A stretch of DNA of 50,248 nt from Ectocarpus siliculosus (lineage: Eukaryota > Sar > Phaeophyceae > Ectocarpales > Ectocarpaceae): positions 1,195,653 to 1,245,900 of the forward strand of contig FN649751.1 in the NCBI GenBank assembly GCA_000310025.1. Direction: 5' to 3'. This document shows, in pieces, positions 1 through 10,112 of the stretch. The notes under the pieces are model-generated. The model had not been told where the DNA came from. It made no database searches and saw nothing but the letters and a program-made list of their open reading frames with translations. The position numbers were made by a program, and so were the translations under genes. Positions within the stretch are counted from its first letter, which is position 1; each line of letters begins with the position of its first letter.

Positions 1-2700
1 TTTTCCATTCCATCCAACACGTCTGGCCCACTCTCATCCACACCCGTGCTAGCACCAAAAGTGTCCTGATTTTCACCAGTCTCCTCTTCCCCACTTTCTC
101 CGTCGCTTTCGCTGCCTTCCTCGTCCGCGTCTCCTTCAGCCGCTGCTTGCTGCGCCCTCTCAAGCCTTCGAGCAGCCTTTGCTGCCGCTAGTTCTTCGGC
201 TTCCTGCTTCTTGCGCGCTACGTTCTCTGCTTGCTCGTCGCGGCGCTTGCGCTTGAGATTATCTCTCTTTTCCACCTTCGCTCGCTGCGCCTTGATCTGC
301 GTGCGGGGAACGAACGATTCCAATACTTAGGACAAGGCGCAAACAACTACATCCGGCAAGAGAATCCGCTGAAAACACTGGTCGGGAACGATACAACTGC
401 AGGAGAGATATTATCAGCTACCCTTCTGGCGTTATTGGGACGCATGTTCGAGCCTCGGCGCAGTCCAAAAACTGGGATAAAGGCCATACAACAATGCCGG
501 GCGCGTGTATACAACGCCCGACCCACGATCAACGAGGGAAACAAATGGCTTGATCCTCCCACGAAAAAAACACCAAGTGAAGTACCTCAAAAGGAGGGAG
601 AAAAGCAAACAAACTCCTGTGCGACCTTCTCCAGCGTGGCCCCCGGAGCAACCAGAAAACATATCGAAACATATCGAAATATATCGAATGGTGCTTCAAA
701 TGACGTCCAGAATGAATTGCATGACAACAGCGACCCAGAATGAATTGCTGCGACCCTAAACCACGTTCGAAGTCTTCCGTTGCCCTGATCCAGCTTACCT
801 CTTCCGCAGTCTTGGTCACATAACTGTGGTACAGGACCTCTCCCTCGCATAGACCTCGCTCCACCTTCATGAGTTCAAGAGTAAGCCGCGGCCCGAGCTC
901 CTGCAGGCGGATTGAACTGTACGATCCAATCGTCATTGCACAAAAACGGCGAATAGTTAGGGTCGCAGCACGAGCGTAACTAGGAACGATTGTATGCATC
1001 TCAAACTACCGCTGCATTGTACAGGCAACGAACGAGTGGTGCTCATAAATCCATCATGGTGTAACAGGTACTTGGTCTCGCCTTTTCTGCGACTTGACGT
1101 TTCCTCGACCGACGTAGTCATCCGGCAACGTGATCTTGGACTCCTCATCCTCAACCTCGCTATCTGATATTCCTCCTCCCATGCCTCCCGCGACATACTC
1201 GCTGATGTCCTCCAGACCGTGCAAGTCGGGTACCTTCGCCTGCACCACCTGCAAGAAAACCACACCGAACCCGCAGCATTTGTTAGAGCGTAGAAGCTCG
1301 CACATAACCAGGTTCCCTGCGGGAATCCCTGCATGAATCCGTACTCTGTGCGCACACCATTTCTTTTCCCTTGCGTTGCTGATGTGACCCAAGCGTTGTT
1401 CGACGAACAATCCTCATGTGTTAGGAGAACAGCACACGATTGTATGCCGAAAATAATACCACGTTGCAACACGGGCTACTGTGTATCCACCGAAGATACT
1501 CGAACAAGATCGTCGCTACGAATTCAATCGTACACACGCAAAGCTTCTTGCTACCTTCTTAATTGCCTTGGTGATGCCTGTTGGGGTGGCGCGAACAGCG
1601 AAGTGTCTCATTTCGACCGTGCCATTGGTCTTGTCGAGGTTAAACATAACCACTCGCCGGCAATCTTGCAACTTGACCGTCGCCACGTTGATCGATGGAA
1701 ACATGTTCTGTAGAGTAACCTTCATCAGCTTTACTTGAGACGATGCCTGCTTGTCCCCGAAGTTGTTGAGCACGACCTGTCCGAGAACGTGCCGACAGCC
1801 AAGAAACAGAGTGGCAGGCAATCATCATATACAGCAGTAGACTATCGACTCCTCGGACCGAACTACAGCAGTATGTACTTCTCCTCTGTGACATTTATCC
1901 AATTGCATGTATCGTCCCTGATCCGGCTGAAATGACGGGAGTTACATCTGCAAACCCTAAAGCATGCTGTCCGATAGGTCTCTCTCTCCCGAACGTCGTA
2001 GGCGGAGAGTATCAATCTAGTCCATATGTTGTATCAATGCCTGCTGCCCGTGCACCTCGGCTTACCAGAGGAGATGTCTTGTACGCCTGGTTCACCTCCA
2101 CCGGTCGCTTTTGCAGTGCTCGCACGTGCCGCATGAGGGAGAACTGCTGAACCTTGAACGTAAGGGTAGGTCCAGTTGGTGTTCGGCAAACGCGCAAGCT
2201 CAGGCTCTTGTCCGTCTGTGTGAACACTAGGAGGTGGGTAACGCCGAGCACACTGGACACCGACACGTAGTCCTTCACGGTGTTCTTGGCGCGCTCTCGC
2301 AGCTTGCGCGCTGTGTGCGGTTCCATGACCCTCCGCATCTCCTCTGCAAGGTCGGACACGTTGGAATGGACCTTGCCCTTCTTCAGGACGAAACTCTTCG
2401 GGACTTTCTCCGTCATTTCACTCTCAGGGGCCCCGACTGCTCCTGATGGAGGCCCAACGACATGCGTGCGGGTCTTTCTCTGCGAGATACCACGCAAATA
2501 TAGACAGAAACCACGCACATATAGACAGGGAGGGAGGGTTGGCGTGGATCGTCACACAGCAGTAGAGTGGCGGTGGAACCTGCGCCTTACCTCATGTCTT
2601 CGCCCCTCTTTCTTCCTCTCTCCCTCCTATCCTCTGGTGCAGGTCTAACAATATTAAGGATGATCGCATAACTCACTCGTCGTCCTCCTTTGGTCGGCAT
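1..2700 (-). CDS. PPAN: Peter Pan / SSF1-like Brix-domain ribosome biogenesis factor (3' end outside window)
   Basis: PPAN/SSF1 proteins are nucleolar factors needed for 27S pre-rRNA processing and assembly of the large ribosomal subunit; the Brix domain binds RNA. I read six minus-strand exons with matching phases: 2677-2700, 2066-2479, 1555-1776, 1082-1248, 799-916 and 296 to below 1. Exon 1 gives only MPTKGGRR and splices in phase 0 to RKTRTHV, the basic start typical of SSF1. Family blocks follow in order: KSFVLKKGK, RRVMEPHTARKL, LGVTHLL, GPTLTF, VVLNNFG, FPSINV, EMRHFAV, LHGLEDISEY, GRGNV, ELGPRLTLELMKVE and the lysine/arginine/glutamate-rich coiled tail (QAENVARKKQ) with an acidic end. 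Intron 4 fits the family alignment only with a GC donor (AAAAG then GCGAGA at 1081) and the acceptor before 916. The last exon runs off the left edge, so the C-terminus is missing. An internal ATG at 2416 would drop the conserved basic start. It is transcribed divergently from the SHIPPO-repeat gene. Confidence 0.93.
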
Positions 2701-2974
2701 TGTCGCACACGTGCCCTGTGTCGAGAGAAGACACCAGCACAGGGCAGAGGTCAGCAGGTAGTGGATGGCGATCAGCGATTGTCAGCGGCTCAGCGGCGAG
2801 TTTTCCGGGGGTTCCGTGGAGATACTTTTTTGAACCTCCGAGAAAAAAAAAAATGAAACGTCCGCCCGGAAGAGCCAAGCAGCCTGGCACATGTACGAAT
2901 CTGTCGGGAGAGATACGCAAGAGATTGGTGTAATGTGAGATGAGCGAGAGAGGAGGAGTAGAAACGCGAGCATT
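2701..2974. promoter_or_regulatory. Short divergent intergenic region (candidate bidirectional promoter)
   Basis: Only 274 bp separate the start codon of the PPAN-like gene (ATG at 2700, minus) from that of the SHIPPO-repeat gene (ATG at 2975, plus). Both promoters and 5' UTRs must lie here or reach into the neighbouring gene. A run of 11 A occurs at 2843-2853, and I see no clear TATA box. Shared regulation is inference from spacing alone. Confidence 0.5.
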
Positions 2975-3571
2975 ATGGCGATGCCTGTGAGATCCGCTCG
3001 AACCACAGAGTTTGGCGAGAAGGCTCCCACGCCGGTGACAATCGGGCCTGGGTCGTATCTAGGTCCGTCGGAACCGACCAAAACACGGCCCTCTTTGGCG
3101 GCGTTCGCGTCCTCCCAGCACCGCAGCTGGCAGGGAAAATCATCCACACCCGTTGGGCCGGGGCCTGGTTCGTACGGTGGATCGATTCCGGCGGCATTGA
3201 CAGAGAACGATATCCGCCCGAGCTATTGCTTCGAATCCAGAGCCCCTCGACTGGCTCCCCAGTACCCAGGTTCGACCATTTTCGGTCGTTCGACGGTGGT
3301 CCAAGTACCTGGGCCCGGGACTTACGAGACGGATGGGGCGCCGGGGCAGCATGGCCACCGAGAACTCAAGTGGAGTGGACCTCGGTCAAAGACCGTACCT
3401 GGCGTAGCGAAGCGATTCAACCCGCCTTCGGTTCCTCGGTGAGCGCGTAGGTACATCATGATCAAGTGAGGTCGACACTGCGTCGTCTGCTGAGCGTAAA
3501 GAATCGAAGAATGCAACCTGCCATATACAGCGCACCTCAGCTTACTGATTCGACGGGAAAACTACTACTGT

Positions 3572-3603
<32 letters not shown>

Positions 3604-6600
3604 CAACAACAACGACAACAAAGGGGGATTTGCGTTTGTCGCGCCTGGGGAAAAAAGCAACAAAAAATGTCCCGACTCTTTCCCCTCGTCATAAACAAAC
3701 TTGGGACGATACTACAGTACTCGTCGTACTGCATGTACGCACGGGTGTCCTGTCCTGGTGCTCGCTGCGTATTCAGGATCGCATGCTGCAGCCCTGCATA
3801 GTTCCACAGCACCCTCTCTGAATTAATCCTCGTGGCGCCCCTGGTCCACGAAGTGTGTGTGTGTGTCTTACTACATACGTAGCATCGACCCCGGTAACCG
3901 GTGACCAATGGACAGATGTCAGTCTCAGTGTGGTTGAAAACACAAAACACTTGTAAATGCCATGAACCAGGACCCCGTGAGGGGGCGTCATGGGGGAGAC
4001 TATTCTCCGGATTCAAGACTGAAACGGCCAACAGTAGAACACTGCACGTGTCTACCAAGGCTGCTTGCTACCTTGCACTCGAGTTCGTTTTGGAGTGCTT
4101 TGCCCATCCTCTTCCTTGCTCTCACCACCATCACTCTCATCACCTACAGTAGTTTGTTTGCGGCAGTTCTTCTCTAGCCCTGTTTCATTTGTTGCGAGGA
4201 AGATCATCTAGCTCCTTTGCTGTCTTCCACTCCGTGCTTTCCTCCTCCATTGCTGTTTTGGTTGTTTCCTCGTCCACCCGTTTCCTTTCCTCCTCCTTCG
4301 TCGCTACCAAATGAATCCCCCTCATTGCCACCTTCATCGTCTTTGTCCGCACTAAATACTATCCCAACTTACTGCCTTGGTGGAATTTGGTCAACCAGTA
4401 AGTAGGGTGTGTGTTCGTCCCGTCTATTCTGGCGCCGGTGTACAGGCCTTTCGGCGTATATACTTGACATATCAGCCGGCGTCACACAAGAGGAAGGTCA
4501 TACAGGAGCTTTTTCATAGTATTTGTTTGTTTTATTGCCTCACCGTTCCCCCTGCGGTGCTTGCCTTGATCTTTATCGGTCCACGAAGTAGTTCAAACAA
4601 GCCGCGGTCGCAAGTTCTTGCCATCATGAGCGACGGAAGAAGCAGCCATCATCCAAGCAAAGGCCATGGCGCCGCTCGAGACATCGGTTCCTTGTTTTTG
4701 ACGTGTTTGTGGTACATATATACTGCGGTTAGTATGCACAAGATTCCCCCTTCGATCGCAGAATAATTCCTACGGCAAGAACAGCAAAATTTGTGTCCTT
4801 ACGAGCACCAACCACACAACAACCACAGCAGCAGCAGTAGAGCGAGAGTGCAGTCCCACGCTGCGATCATACTGTGCGTTGGCGCCAGTGTGTGGCCGCA
4901 GTTCGTTAGGGATGTTGCTGCTGTGCTTCTGGCAAATACGAACTGGAACAGCAGCGTGCTCTTGCGCCCCAGCTCTGCTCTCGTGCCACATGTCTCTCAT
5001 GCTACATGTCTCCCAACAACGGTTGTTGTGAGGTTACATTCGTACAGCACATACGTAGAATGCCAGTCCCTGAAGGCCATGATGAAGATTGAACAGCATT
5101 GCTGTTGCCTTGCTTAACTGACCCCTTGATATTCTACCCCAAGGATTTTAACCTACCAATGTTAGTCTTTCCTAATAACTACCGTTCAGATCCGTGTACT
5201 CAAATGCCATACACGGGGGTGTACTACGTGCTGCGTCCGCTTCAAACAGTTTCTCATGTGTCGTCGGCCTACGCCCACTTTGTGAGGACATTTGACCAAT
5301 AGTTGCATCGCAACTGGATGCATTCAAAAACGTTTCCATCGATGGATGGAAACGCCAGAGTCAACACGCAAAGACCCGTCTCTCCGAAAAATGAATAAAC
5401 GACGAAACACACATCTAAAAGATGGAAGTGCAGAAGGCATTCTTTTGCCTACCCTGGATCACATATACCACCCTCGGGTTTGCTATCCCCGCCAAAAAGC
5501 GAATCCCTGACCCTCTGTTGTCGGTGAAAAGGGTTTGATCTACCGTCGCGGGACGCTCGGGAGAAGCACGGGAGGGTGTCATTAAATAGCCTCGTTTCGA
5601 ATGATGCAAGTATCCGCCCAAGACCTTTTCTGCGCAAAATGACAGCACGTACAGATCGGGTGGTTGCCAGTTGGGCGAGACCCCCAAAAGTGATTGCGAC
5701 GGTAGACCTACAAGAACGTCGTCATCGTGTCTGATCAGATCATGCTACTCTTGATATACACGAGATATCTTTATTTACTGCCGGGACAAACCGTACGAGT
5801 ATAGTCTCGCACGATGCCGCAAAGAACAAGGACCTCAAGGTTGTCCCCAGAGCTTTTTCTCGTCGATAGAGAATTGTGCCCGCCTCACCGTCAGGGTAGG
5901 GATATGTGGGAGGCATGAACACTACGTACCAACATCATGACCCGGCATGGTTTGCCTACCTCTCCGCAACTATTTGCGCGATTATTATTGTGCCCCCTGG
6001 CAGGAGAGAGCAGAGTTTTGGCTACAACGTGGACCCCCACGGCAAGCTTTTGGCGTTGCCAGCACCCTCTTCAACGCGCACAGGGCTCCTCAAGGACTCC
6101 GCTGGCCCTGGTGACTACGATACTCAGGACAACAGTTGGTGGGCAGGGGTTGGCGCAGCGAAATTCTCGAAAGGGGCGCGGAAGACTATTTTCGACGGAG
6201 ACTGTGCGGCGAAGGATCGACGACCGGTACGTCGGAGATTCTGTTGTAGGCGCGTGAGGAAGGATATTTTTGTTCAACACGTCTCGCCGGAGGAATTGTA
6301 GCGTGACATACCTGACGCGTATAATCCACGTGTACTCAGGGCCCAGGTGACTACAACCCCAAACTGGAGCCGCGCTACCACCTGGATATGCCGGGCTCCG
6401 CTCCATTCATGTCGGGAGTTCCTAAGGGTGACAATCGTCTCCATGGTGGTCCTGGTCCAGGACAATACGTTTACTCCACCCCATTGGGTGTGAACATTTC
6501 GGCGGGCAATGTCCCGAACTTTAACAGCTGTGCAAAGCGTGGAGCCTGGCTCCGAAGTGATCAGGTGATACGAAAGTGCATCTCAGAAGACGGTGTCGAT

Positions 6601-8128
6601 AATACCTTCGTATTTGGAAGGATGCTCTCGGAAGGTCTGGCTCTTGACTTGGTATTATTGGCAGACGCGGGACAATGCAGCTAGTTGTGGTTCATGCGGT
6701 TTCGTTATCTTGCTGACTCCGGCACAAACTCGTGCGCTTGTCGTGGGGATGATGAAGTGTCCATACAGTGAGCCCGAGACTGGAAGCTTTCCAGGACCTG
6801 GTGCTTACGGCAGCTTGGAGGACAACTCGAGCTTCAACAAAACGGCCCCGAAAACGTTGACGGACGAAAAGATAGGATTTAGTTCGACGGGAAGGAGAAC
6901 AACCGCGGGGTCGCATTCAGCGGAAATACCCGGCCCAGGTCAATACGACCTTGACCTGCAATCCATCGCGGGAGGGCTTAAATATAAAAGCCGAATTGGA
7001 TGCAAAGGTGTTTTCGGGTGAGCGCATCTCTGCAGGAATATCAATAGAAGTAAAGTAGACGATGGGTAATCCCCGGCTAAATCGTGGATAATTGAGCGGT
7101 CAGACCAATTTCAAGCTGTGCGAAGAAGACACGACGGAAAATCTCTTATTTTGTTCCTCCTCTAGCCTACTCTAACACCTGCACTTTTGCTCTTGGTGTC
7201 TCCGTACCGTGCAGAAGCAGCGGTGACCGGTTCCGAATACGGAATCAGACCGATGAGAACGTCCACAAGACGCCGATGCAACTTTGGGATCAAGGGAAAA
7301 TACTTAAAAGGGTAGTGGTGCTACGGCCCGCGCCAAAGTCGTCCAGCAGTTTTAGGTCAGAAACGAGCCGTTTCAACTCGCACTCTGCTCCAGGTGCGTT
7401 CGCAGGTCATTCGTTCATTATGCCGCAAACTTTGAAGGCTTGGACATGCCGTCAATCGATCGATCTCAAGAATCTAATCGTCGTTTACTTGTCCCCACTT
7501 TGCTTGCTTCCACCTCTCCGAATATGGTCTACCCCGGAAGAAGAAACGAACGATCCCAACGTACTTGAATTGGCCCGCCGCCGCCCCCCGTGCAGATGCG
7601 CGCATGAACCCGCCAGCTACGCAGTACGTGAGGAAAGATTCATTTGACGATATTGTGGAACGAGGCACGAAGTCGAAATCGAAGCCTTTCTTGTCCACAA
7701 CCGATCGACGAGACGGCGGGGCGTTCGAGGTGAAGGGTACCCAGGGTATTCCAGGACCAGGCGCGTACAACCTCGCCGCTCCTAGGACAGCGGTCCCCCC
7801 GCCTCGGAGTCGAGCGCAGACAGGACCCAGGCTTCCGCAAGGCGCAAGATTTAGGCACATGGTCTCGCGAAATGATGTCGGGCCAGGGAGCCATGAAATA
7901 TCCGGGAGCCTCATCAAGAAAACTTTCAATATCACTTTCGGCGGGGCGTACACTCCAGCTGGGGCAGGTCGCTTGGTACATCGTGCATCCTTCGCTCGAA
8001 AAACTCATGACGCTAGGAAGCTCTCGGATGCCGTGCCGCTCCAACCCGCGCCAGAAACCTTGGGCGTCAAAGAAAACCTTGCGTCACCGCAGACAGGTTT
8101 CGGTGGACGCGACTCACACATACAGTAG
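2975..8128 (+). CDS. SHIPPO / sperm-tail PG-rich repeat (STPG-like) protein, six exons
   Basis: This is a repeat protein of the SHIPPO/STPG family, which in other eukaryotes associates with microtubules of flagella and sperm tails. Exons are 2975-3438, 6004-6226, 6340-6564, about 6758-7017, 7215-7393 and 7596-8128, about 627 aa in all; phases agree at every junction. The start of exon 4 is the least certain because its acceptor (GATGAAG before TGT) is poor. About ten PG repeats are visible: IGPGSY (residues 23-28), GPGPGSY (61-67), VPGPGTY (111-117), then AGPGDY, GPGDY, GPGPGQY, FPGPGAY, IPGPGQY, IPGPGAY and VGPGSH. They alternate with short blocks such as TIFGRS and KFSKGA. I see no transmembrane segment or enzymatic domain. 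The ATG at 2975 is the first in frame and gives MAMPVRSA. Intron 1 is 2.6 kb with a CAG/CAA repeat near its start. I cannot tell which STPG subfamily it belongs to. Confidence 0.85.
3439..6003 (+). other. Intron 1 of the SHIPPO-repeat gene
   Basis: The donor is CTCG/gtgagc at 3439 and the acceptor CCTGGCAG at 6003; the phase-2 exon end is completed by one G. The intron holds the CAG/CAA tract, a short TG run near 3858, and a 90-codon minus-strand open frame at 5415-5687 that has no ATG start and resembles nothing I know. No extra PGPGxY motif was found in it, so I see no skipped repeat exon. Confidence 0.7.
3574..3615. repeat. (CAG)n(CAA)n microsatellite
   Basis: About seven CAG units run directly into about seven CAA units. 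The tract lies in intron 1 of the SHIPPO-repeat gene, 135 bp after the donor, so although it reads as poly-Q it is not in the predicted protein. Confidence 0.95.
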
Positions 8129-8655
8129 ATACCCTCTTTGATTCATTCGTTACTGTGCATGTCCTACTGTTATTATTGTTGATACGTGTAGTTGTTACCA
8201 CCTCGCTTATGTATGCGATGCGTGTGTTCCACTTCGTTGAAGTCGACTCCTCTCAAGGTTGTACCTATGACCGTATCCCAAGGGCGGTTTGACATAGACT
8301 GTAGTGTAGAACTTGCGCAAAATAAGCTCCACACCTTCGTTGTTTGTTTTTGGTGTTCGTGCTTTCGCTTCGAAGAAGAAAGACGCCATTCGGCTGTATA
8401 CAAGATTGTGCTATTGTACAGTAAGCAAAACACTCTTTGCCCGAGGCAAGCTGCGATAATCTGTGCAGTATGTATGTAGACTATGTCTCCAACACCAATC
8501 CCGGAACAAGGCAAAAGAAAACTCTCGAAGATCTCTCGAAGGATCAAAGTACCGTGGCCATGCATCAACTGAACACGCTACAAGCAAGCTTGAACATCGT
8601 ATCGCAGCAGAGAAGGTGCTCAAGGACAAGTGAGGCAGGTGTCCGCATGAAAGTA
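8129..8655. other. Convergent gap between the SHIPPO gene and the RG-tail exon
   Basis: This stretch between the TAG of the plus-strand gene and the TAA of the minus-strand RG-rich exon should hold both 3' UTRs. Open frames on both strands here (up to 131 codons on minus) lack recognisable motifs and are treated as chance. Confidence 0.4.
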
Positions 8656-8760
8656 TTATCTTCCCCTCCCTCTGCCTCTACCTCTACCTCCCTTGAAACC
8701 AAGCATCCTGGCAAGTTTCTTCTCTTGCTCGCGCTTCGCACGCTCTTTGGCCAGCCTCTT
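8656..8760 (-). CDS. C-terminal exon with K/R/E-rich helix and RG-repeat tail (partial gene)
   Basis: On the minus strand, a CTGTACAG acceptor opens a 35-codon frame. It starts KRLAKERAKREQEKKLAR, continues MLGFKGG, and ends in five glycine-arginine dipeptides before TAA. A basic helix followed by an RG tail is typical of nuclear or nucleolar RNA-binding proteins. The family cannot be named from this piece. The exon is phase 0. A candidate upstream microexon of 18 bp (8965-8982) is flanked by a GTAG acceptor and a perfect GTGAGT donor; I could not find the body of the gene farther right. It may be the end of a real gene with distant exons, or a remnant. Confidence 0.45.
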   Translation of the reverse strand, partial: KRLAKERAKREQEKKLARMLGFKGGRGRGRGRGR

Positions 8761-9699
8761 CTGTACAGTCTGAGTTAGAGAGTCGATTCACACCGTACGT
8801 TCAGCACACAAACGAGACGCGGGATTATGGGAAGGGAGGGTATTGTTCAGATAGATGCATGTACAGCAATAGTATTTTCATTTTTCTTGCTATAGGATGA
8901 AGGGGGCATTAAATCATCAGGGCGGATAAATTGTACCAACGGGGAAACTCCGCTGTACACTCACGAAAACAGAGCGCACTGCCTACAAGCAAATCCGTGC
9001 CGTGCCCGTTTCAGTGCAGAATGCACATGATGACCACGCCCCCAAAACGTGGTATCATACGTATGTACCTGCAAGAACCAACTACTACTACTGTATGCAC
9101 GCAAACAAACAAGCTATTGCTGCTGCTGTAAACTGGATAGGGCAGAAAAAAATAGCCGCAGCTCATGCATACCACTGCGGCGGTAGGGGGCAGGCAGAAT
9201 GGTTACGATCAACACTTCAATAACTGGCATCCAATACAGAGCTAAACAAACAAGGTGAGTTAGCGATGCGGCAGCACTACCCAGACTGGATAGTATCCAG
9301 TGAGCTGGACCGACAGACAGCAGCAGCAGTGGCATGTGGCATGAGATCGCACCGCTCCTTGATTGACCCCGACGCTGCTGAGAATTGTGTTCGATAAGCG
9401 GACTCCAACCAACATGATATATATCTAGACTGTGCGTGTGGCTCACTACTACTGCTGAAGTTGCGTGTGGACGTGTGGACCAGGGTGCACTGCAGCAAAT
9501 GCTGGGGTAAATAAACAAGAAGACGAACAGCACTGGTTTCTACGCGTCCGTTTCACGAGAGACCCGTTGAAACCGATCGTGAAATTTCAGCAGAACGAAG
9601 AGAAAAGTCCGAAGGGGCAAAGGGACGAACGGTTCGCACCCGCGGAGATGCTGAGCAGCACTCACTCGTTCAAATCCAAAGCAATGTGGCAATCCGGTC

Positions 9700-9986
9700 G
9701 CCCCGGTGGTCTAGTTGGTATCCTCGGCACCTTCTAGAGGTCAGGTTAGGGGTTTGAATCCCGGCGTAAGCGAGCTTTTCTTGCAAAGTGAGTTTTTCTC
9801 TCGCTTCCGCTCCTGGTCTAGTGGATAGCGCTAGTTCGTGTGTACACAGAGGGAAGAGAGTGCTGAACTCTTCTCGCATTAAAAATCGAAGGCAAAGCAC
9901 CGCAGGAGTGGAGGATAGAGAGGGGCTCTTTTAACGGCACTAGTGCTGTGAGCGCTGATTTGAAGTGAAGATTGAAAAAAAAAAAA
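9700..9986 (+). repeat. tRNA-like Pol III element, candidate SINE
   Basis: A tRNA-like head begins near 9700. It has an A box TGGTCTAGTTGG (9707-9718, 11 of 12 to consensus) and a B box GGTTTGAATCC (9751-9761, 10 of 11), spaced as in a tRNA. An anticodon-like loop TTCTAGA (anticodon CTA) has only three stem pairs, and the acceptor stem does not pair, so it is not a working tRNA gene. A TTTT follows at 9776. A second A-box-like TGGTCTAGTGGA lies near 9814 without a B box, and an A12 tract sits at 9975-9986. A tRNA-like head, an unrelated body and an A-rich tail are the plan of a SINE. Confidence 0.5.
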
Positions 9987-10055
9987 TGTGGCACCGCGCA
10001 TCCGACGAAGAAATAAGTGCAGAATAAAAATATGAAACTAAGGACAATCCCTGAG

Positions 10056-10112
10056 GTAAGACGGCGGTGCAACCGTAAGACGACGGAGCAGCCGTAAGAC
10101 GACGGTGCAGCC
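10056..10112. repeat. 19-bp minisatellite, three units
   Basis: Three consecutive 19-bp units begin at 10056, 10075 and 10094. Each starts GTAAGACG and ends GCAGCC or GCAACC, with one to three differences between units. A fourth copy breaks off after GTAA. Confidence 0.9.

Noticed and set aside
2414-2416. Internal ATG as the start of the PPAN-like protein
   Set aside because: It would lose the conserved basic RKTRTH start, and a tiny upstream exon joins in phase with good splice sites.
3537-4058. Polycysteine or polyglutamine protein over the CAG/CAA tract
   Set aside because: The frames arise from the microsatellite, which lies in an intron of the SHIPPO gene.
5415-5687. 90-codon minus-strand ORF in SHIPPO intron 1 as a gene
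   Set aside because: No ATG start, no known motif and no neighbouring exon; left as unexplained open frame.
9700-9772. Functional suppressor tRNA with anticodon CTA
   Set aside because: The acceptor stem does not pair, the anticodon stem has only three pairs and the T stem is imperfect; the boxes fit a SINE or pseudogene better.
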